NCBI RefSeq assembly: GCF_900103505.1
Contig: NZ_FNIA01000028.1
Location: 1-32,457, forward strand
Length of the DNA: 32,457 nt
Direction of reading: 5' to 3'
Source: Haloarchaeobius iranensis
Lineage (GTDB): Archaea; Halobacteriota; Halobacteria; Halobacteriales; Natrialbaceae
Below are positions 30,430-32,457 of the stretch, one piece after another (position 1 is the stretch's first letter; every line of letters begins with the position of its first letter). A model generated the notes under the pieces. The model was not told where the DNA came from, did not search any database, and saw only the letters and a list, made by a program, of their open reading frames with translations. The position numbers and the translations under genes are program-made.

Positions 30430-31733
30430 GACTCCGGCCAGACCCCGGCGGCGCGCATCCCCGGCTCGTACTCCTGCTCGCGGAGGGCGTCGAGCAGGTC
30501 CGTCCGCGAGATGCGGCCGAGCTCGACTTCGGTCAGCCGGTGGACGAGCAGGCTCGCGAGCATCGCGTGGCTCCGGAGGTTCCTGGGGTCGGCCTTGTCC
30601 AGCGTGTCGGCCCGGGTGTGAGTGACACCGCGGCCACGTTCGCCGCTGTCGGAGTGCAACTGGAGAGCCGGCACGCCCGCCGTGAGGAACGGCCAGTGGT
30701 CGCTCCAGGGGTGCGGGTCGGGCCGCACCTGCACCGGGTGGTCGGTTTCCTCGGCCAGCGTCTCGGCGAGCCCCGCGAGCTCGTCGCTGCCGTGGCTGAA
30801 CGCGACGAGGTCGCGGTGGCGGCCCGCGCCGTCGACGTTGACGACCGCCCGCACCGAAGCGGTGTCGAGCTCGCGAGCCAGTCCGTGGCTCCCGATGAGG
30901 CCGACCTCCTCGCCGCCGACGGCCGCGACCCGGACGCGACAGCCGAGGTCGAGTTCGGCGAGCGCCCGGGCGACGCCGACGACCACCGCGACGCCGCAGC
31001 CGTTGTCCAGTGCGCCCTCACCGACGTCGTGGGCGTCGAGGTGGGCGAGCACGACGACCTCCTCGTCGCTATCCGGCCCCAGAACGCCGTGGACGACAGG
31101 CGTCTCGCCCTCGTCGCTGGTCGCGTCGACGGACACGCGGACCGCGCCGTCGCGCGCGGCGTACCGGCGGAGCCACTCGCCGGTCTCGTGGGAGACGCCG
31201 ATGCCGGGTACTGCGCCGCCCTCGTCGAACCGGAGCGAGCCCGTCGGCGGGAGCTGCCCGGAGACGTGGTTCGCGAAGACGAACGCCTCCGCGCCGGCGT
31301 CGACCGCGTGGCCGTACTTCTCCATCCGGTGGACCAGCCGGCGGTCCGGCGGGGTGTCCGTGCTCGCGACGACGACCGCCCCCTCGACGTCCGTCTCGTC
31401 TATCTCCTCGGGCGTGCCGTAGCCGACGTCGACGATGGGCGCACGCACCTCGCCCGCCGGCGAGTACGGCAGCGCGATGGCCTCGAAGCTCCGCGTGACG
31501 GGGTCGACGACGCCGAGCTCGGTCCGACCGCGCGTCCAGCGCGTCATCGGCACCGCGAACTCCGTGACGTTGCGAACCCCGGCGGTTTCGAACGCGCCCG
31601 CCACGAGGTCGGCGGCCCGCCCCTCGCCGTGATGGCCCGCGAGCCGGTCGTCCAGCTCGCAGAGCGATGTGAGCACATCCCACGGTTCGTCGTCGCGCCA
31701 GAGTCGGCCGAGGACCGCGTCTCTGTCTGTCAT
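30426..31733 (-). CDS. M28-family zinc aminopeptidase
   Basis: A 435-residue peptidase with a co-catalytic two-zinc site: His231 (LAHLDAHD), Asp243 (GALDNGCG), Glu275-Glu276 (VGGEEVGL), Asp301 (NVDGAG) and His372 (VTHTRADT). A PA-like insert domain (about 95-200) lies before the catalytic part. No signal peptide, so it is probably cytosolic, acting on N-terminal amino acids or dipeptides. The first 50 residues (TDRDAVLGRLWRDDEPWDVLTSLCELDDRLAGHHG) are typical of this subgroup. It is divergent from the region at 31734 that starts the AT-rich segment. Confidence 0.9.
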   Translation of the reverse strand: MTDRDAVLGRLWRDDEPWDVLTSLCELDDRLAGHHGEGRAADLVAGAFETAGVRNVTEFAVPMTRWTRGRTELGVVDPVTRSFEAIALPYSPAGEVRAPIVDVGYGTPEEIDETDVEGAVVVASTDTPPDRRLVHRMEKYGHAVDAGAEAFVFANHVSGQLPPTGSLRFDEGGAVPGIGVSHETGEWLRRYAARDGAVRVSVDATSDEGETPVVHGVLGPDSDEEVVVLAHLDAHDVGEGALDNGCGVAVVVGVARALAELDLGCRVRVAAVGGEEVGLIGSHGLARELDTASVRAVVNVDGAGRHRDLVAFSHGSDELAGLAETLAEETDHPVQVRPDPHPWSDHWPFLTAGVPALQLHSDSGERGRGVTHTRADTLDKADPRNLRSHAMLASLLVHRLTEVELGRISRTDLLDALREQEYEPGMRAAGVWPES

Positions 31734-31989
31734 GGGTGGGTGTGCGGGCGGCGACGGGAAACGTGTTGTGTCAGATTGGGTGATTCAGGGACAGTTCAGA
31801 TACAGCGTCACGTTATAAGTTTGATTTAACCATTAAAAATTCGATCTTGCAATAATCTTAACCCGGCGGACCCCGAGTGGGTAAACTCACAACGGGCCTC
31901 TTCTTTTTGAAATCACGTCTAAATCCTGCCCCTTCAGTTCATTTTTAAATCGAACCGTTTATACATATATTATTGGTTATGACCATTAG
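31734..31989. other. AT-rich intergenic region before the Tat-signal gene
   Basis: Base composition drops sharply: runs such as TTAACCATTAAAAATTCGAT and CATTTTTAAATCG appear, unlike the rest of the window. No gene is visible. It contains the canonical TATA box at 31958-31963. Such composition in haloarchaea suggests recently acquired or non-core DNA. Confidence 0.6.
31958..31963 (+). promoter_or_regulatory. TATA box of the Tat-signal gene
   Basis: TTTATA is 27-32 nt upstream of the ATG at 31990, and CGAACC just upstream resembles a BRE. It is the closest match to the haloarchaeal promoter consensus in the window. Confidence 0.65.
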
Positions 31990-32157
31990 ATGCAGTTCAG
32001 TAGACGAAAACTGATGTCGAGCATCGGTGCGAGTAGCGCGATTGGAATGGGACTACCGTCTGGTGTAGCTGGGGAGTCCCCACCGGAAGTCCAAACGGAA
32101 GAGCTGGACAGAGAAGAAGCGCGACGAATTTATTTCAACTCTCTGAGGGTGTCATAG
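31990..32157 (+). pseudogene. Tat-exported protein, N-terminal part, cut by an IS
   Basis: ATG at 31990 to TAG at 32157 gives 55 residues: MQFSRRKLMSSIGASSAIGM then GLPSGVAGESPPEV and a helix-like TEELDREEARRIYFNSLRVS. SRRKLM is a twin-arginine export motif, followed by a hydrophobic stretch and an A-G-E cleavage-like site, so the protein would be exported folded by the Tat system. The reading frame stops 11 nt before the stop of the convergent IS4-type transposase gene, so the last residues (about LRVS) are probably IS-encoded and the original gene was longer. The remaining part would be on the far side of the IS, outside the window. Family unknown. Confidence 0.7.
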
Positions 32158-32165
32158 AACTCTTC

Positions 32166-32457
32166 TCACACCGTGATGATCGTACTTCCCGGATTGTCTC
32201 CGCGTTCGTAGTTGGTGATAGCGACGACGAGGCGAAGGCACAGGGCGAGGAACACCTGCGCTCGTGCGTGGACGCGGCCTCGGGCGTGCGTTCGCCCGAG
32301 GCCGCAGTCCTTCACTGATTCGTTGGTTCGTTCGACTCCAGTACGGCGGTTGTACGTCTCATCCAACGTGGACTGCTTCAGCTGCACGTCCTCGCTGTGT
32401 TGTTCGATGCGGTCTTCAACCCTGTACTCGATGTCTTTCGGGTCGTCAGTGTTTCGC
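32166..32457 (-). CDS. IS4-type transposase, C-terminal part (cut by window edge)
   Basis: The minus-strand frame is open from the window edge to TGA at 32166-32168, giving about 96 residues. It contains YNRRTGVERTNESVK, an exact match to the Y-(2)-R-(3)-E-(6)-K signature of IS4-family DDE transposases, where the Glu is the third catalytic acid. It ends with LCLRLVVAITNYERGDNPGS and TIITV. It is distinct from the IS6-type element at the left edge. The IS end lies about 10-40 nt past the stop, around 32130-32160, inside the truncated Tat-signal gene; I cannot define its inverted repeat. An internal start (GTG) exists, but the frame continues beyond it to the edge. Confidence 0.85.
   Translation of the reverse strand, partial: RNTDDPKDIEYRVEDRIEQHSEDVQLKQSTLDETYNRRTGVERTNESVKDCGLGRTHARGRVHARAQVFLALCLRLVVAITNYERGDNPGSTIITV

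Overview
The window comes from a haloarchaeon (class Halobacteria). The coding sequence is GC-rich, the predicted proteins are very acidic (rich in D and E), and the gene set is archaeal: PAN ATPase, aIF5B, Nob1, pyruvoyl-dependent arginine decarboxylase, TrkA, siroheme decarboxylase, and several protein families known only from haloarchaea. Many starts look leaderless, with a TATA-like element about 26-30 nt upstream of the start codon. No rRNA, CRISPR array, plasmid replication gene or phage module is visible. This is mostly an ordinary chromosomal housekeeping segment.

Layout. Positions 1-278 are the 5' part of an IS6-type transposase gene running off the left edge. Positions 552-4948 carry tmk, a small membrane protein, a lone TPP-dependent E1-alpha, trkA flanked on both sides by RAM-only Lrp-like proteins, a DUF5813-like protein and a DoxX protein. 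Positions 5005-9691 carry an unknown haloarchaeal protein, tRNA-Leu(UAA), a 3-Cys ferredoxin, a membrane protein, a cyclophilin, an aspartoacylase-family enzyme, and a divergent deaminase/methyltransferase pair. Positions 9707-16594 carry a TrpD-like protein, a fused AhbA-AhbB siroheme decarboxylase, PAN, arginine decarboxylase, pgi, a CPBP protease and a 45-aa CopG-like protein. Positions 16591-22719 carry nob1 with a PRC-barrel gene, aIF5B, an alpha/beta hydrolase, a Nudix protein, DUF5811-like and DUF456-like proteins and a winged-helix regulator. Positions 22781-31733 carry a secreted GGN-repeat protein, a DUF5802-like protein, a Vms1-like release factor, a translationally coupled DUF1611/dipeptide-epimerase pair, hisS, an unknown protein, truA and an M28 peptidase. 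Positions 31734-32457 change character: an AT-rich promoter region, the N-terminus of a Tat-exported protein, then an IS4-type transposase running off the right edge.

Genes acting together. PRC-barrel/nob1 and DUF1611/epimerase are tightly coupled pairs. trkA overlaps in function, and almost in sequence, with its downstream RAM gene. Translation and proteostasis are well represented (aIF5B, hisS, truA, tRNA-Leu, Nob1, Vms1-like, PAN, cyclophilin). The most unusual non-coding feature is a structured interspersed repeat present twice (14063-14125 and 27533-27671) in opposite orientations with identical internal spacing. Both window ends lie inside transposase genes, so the window may be a contig broken at multicopy insertion sequences.
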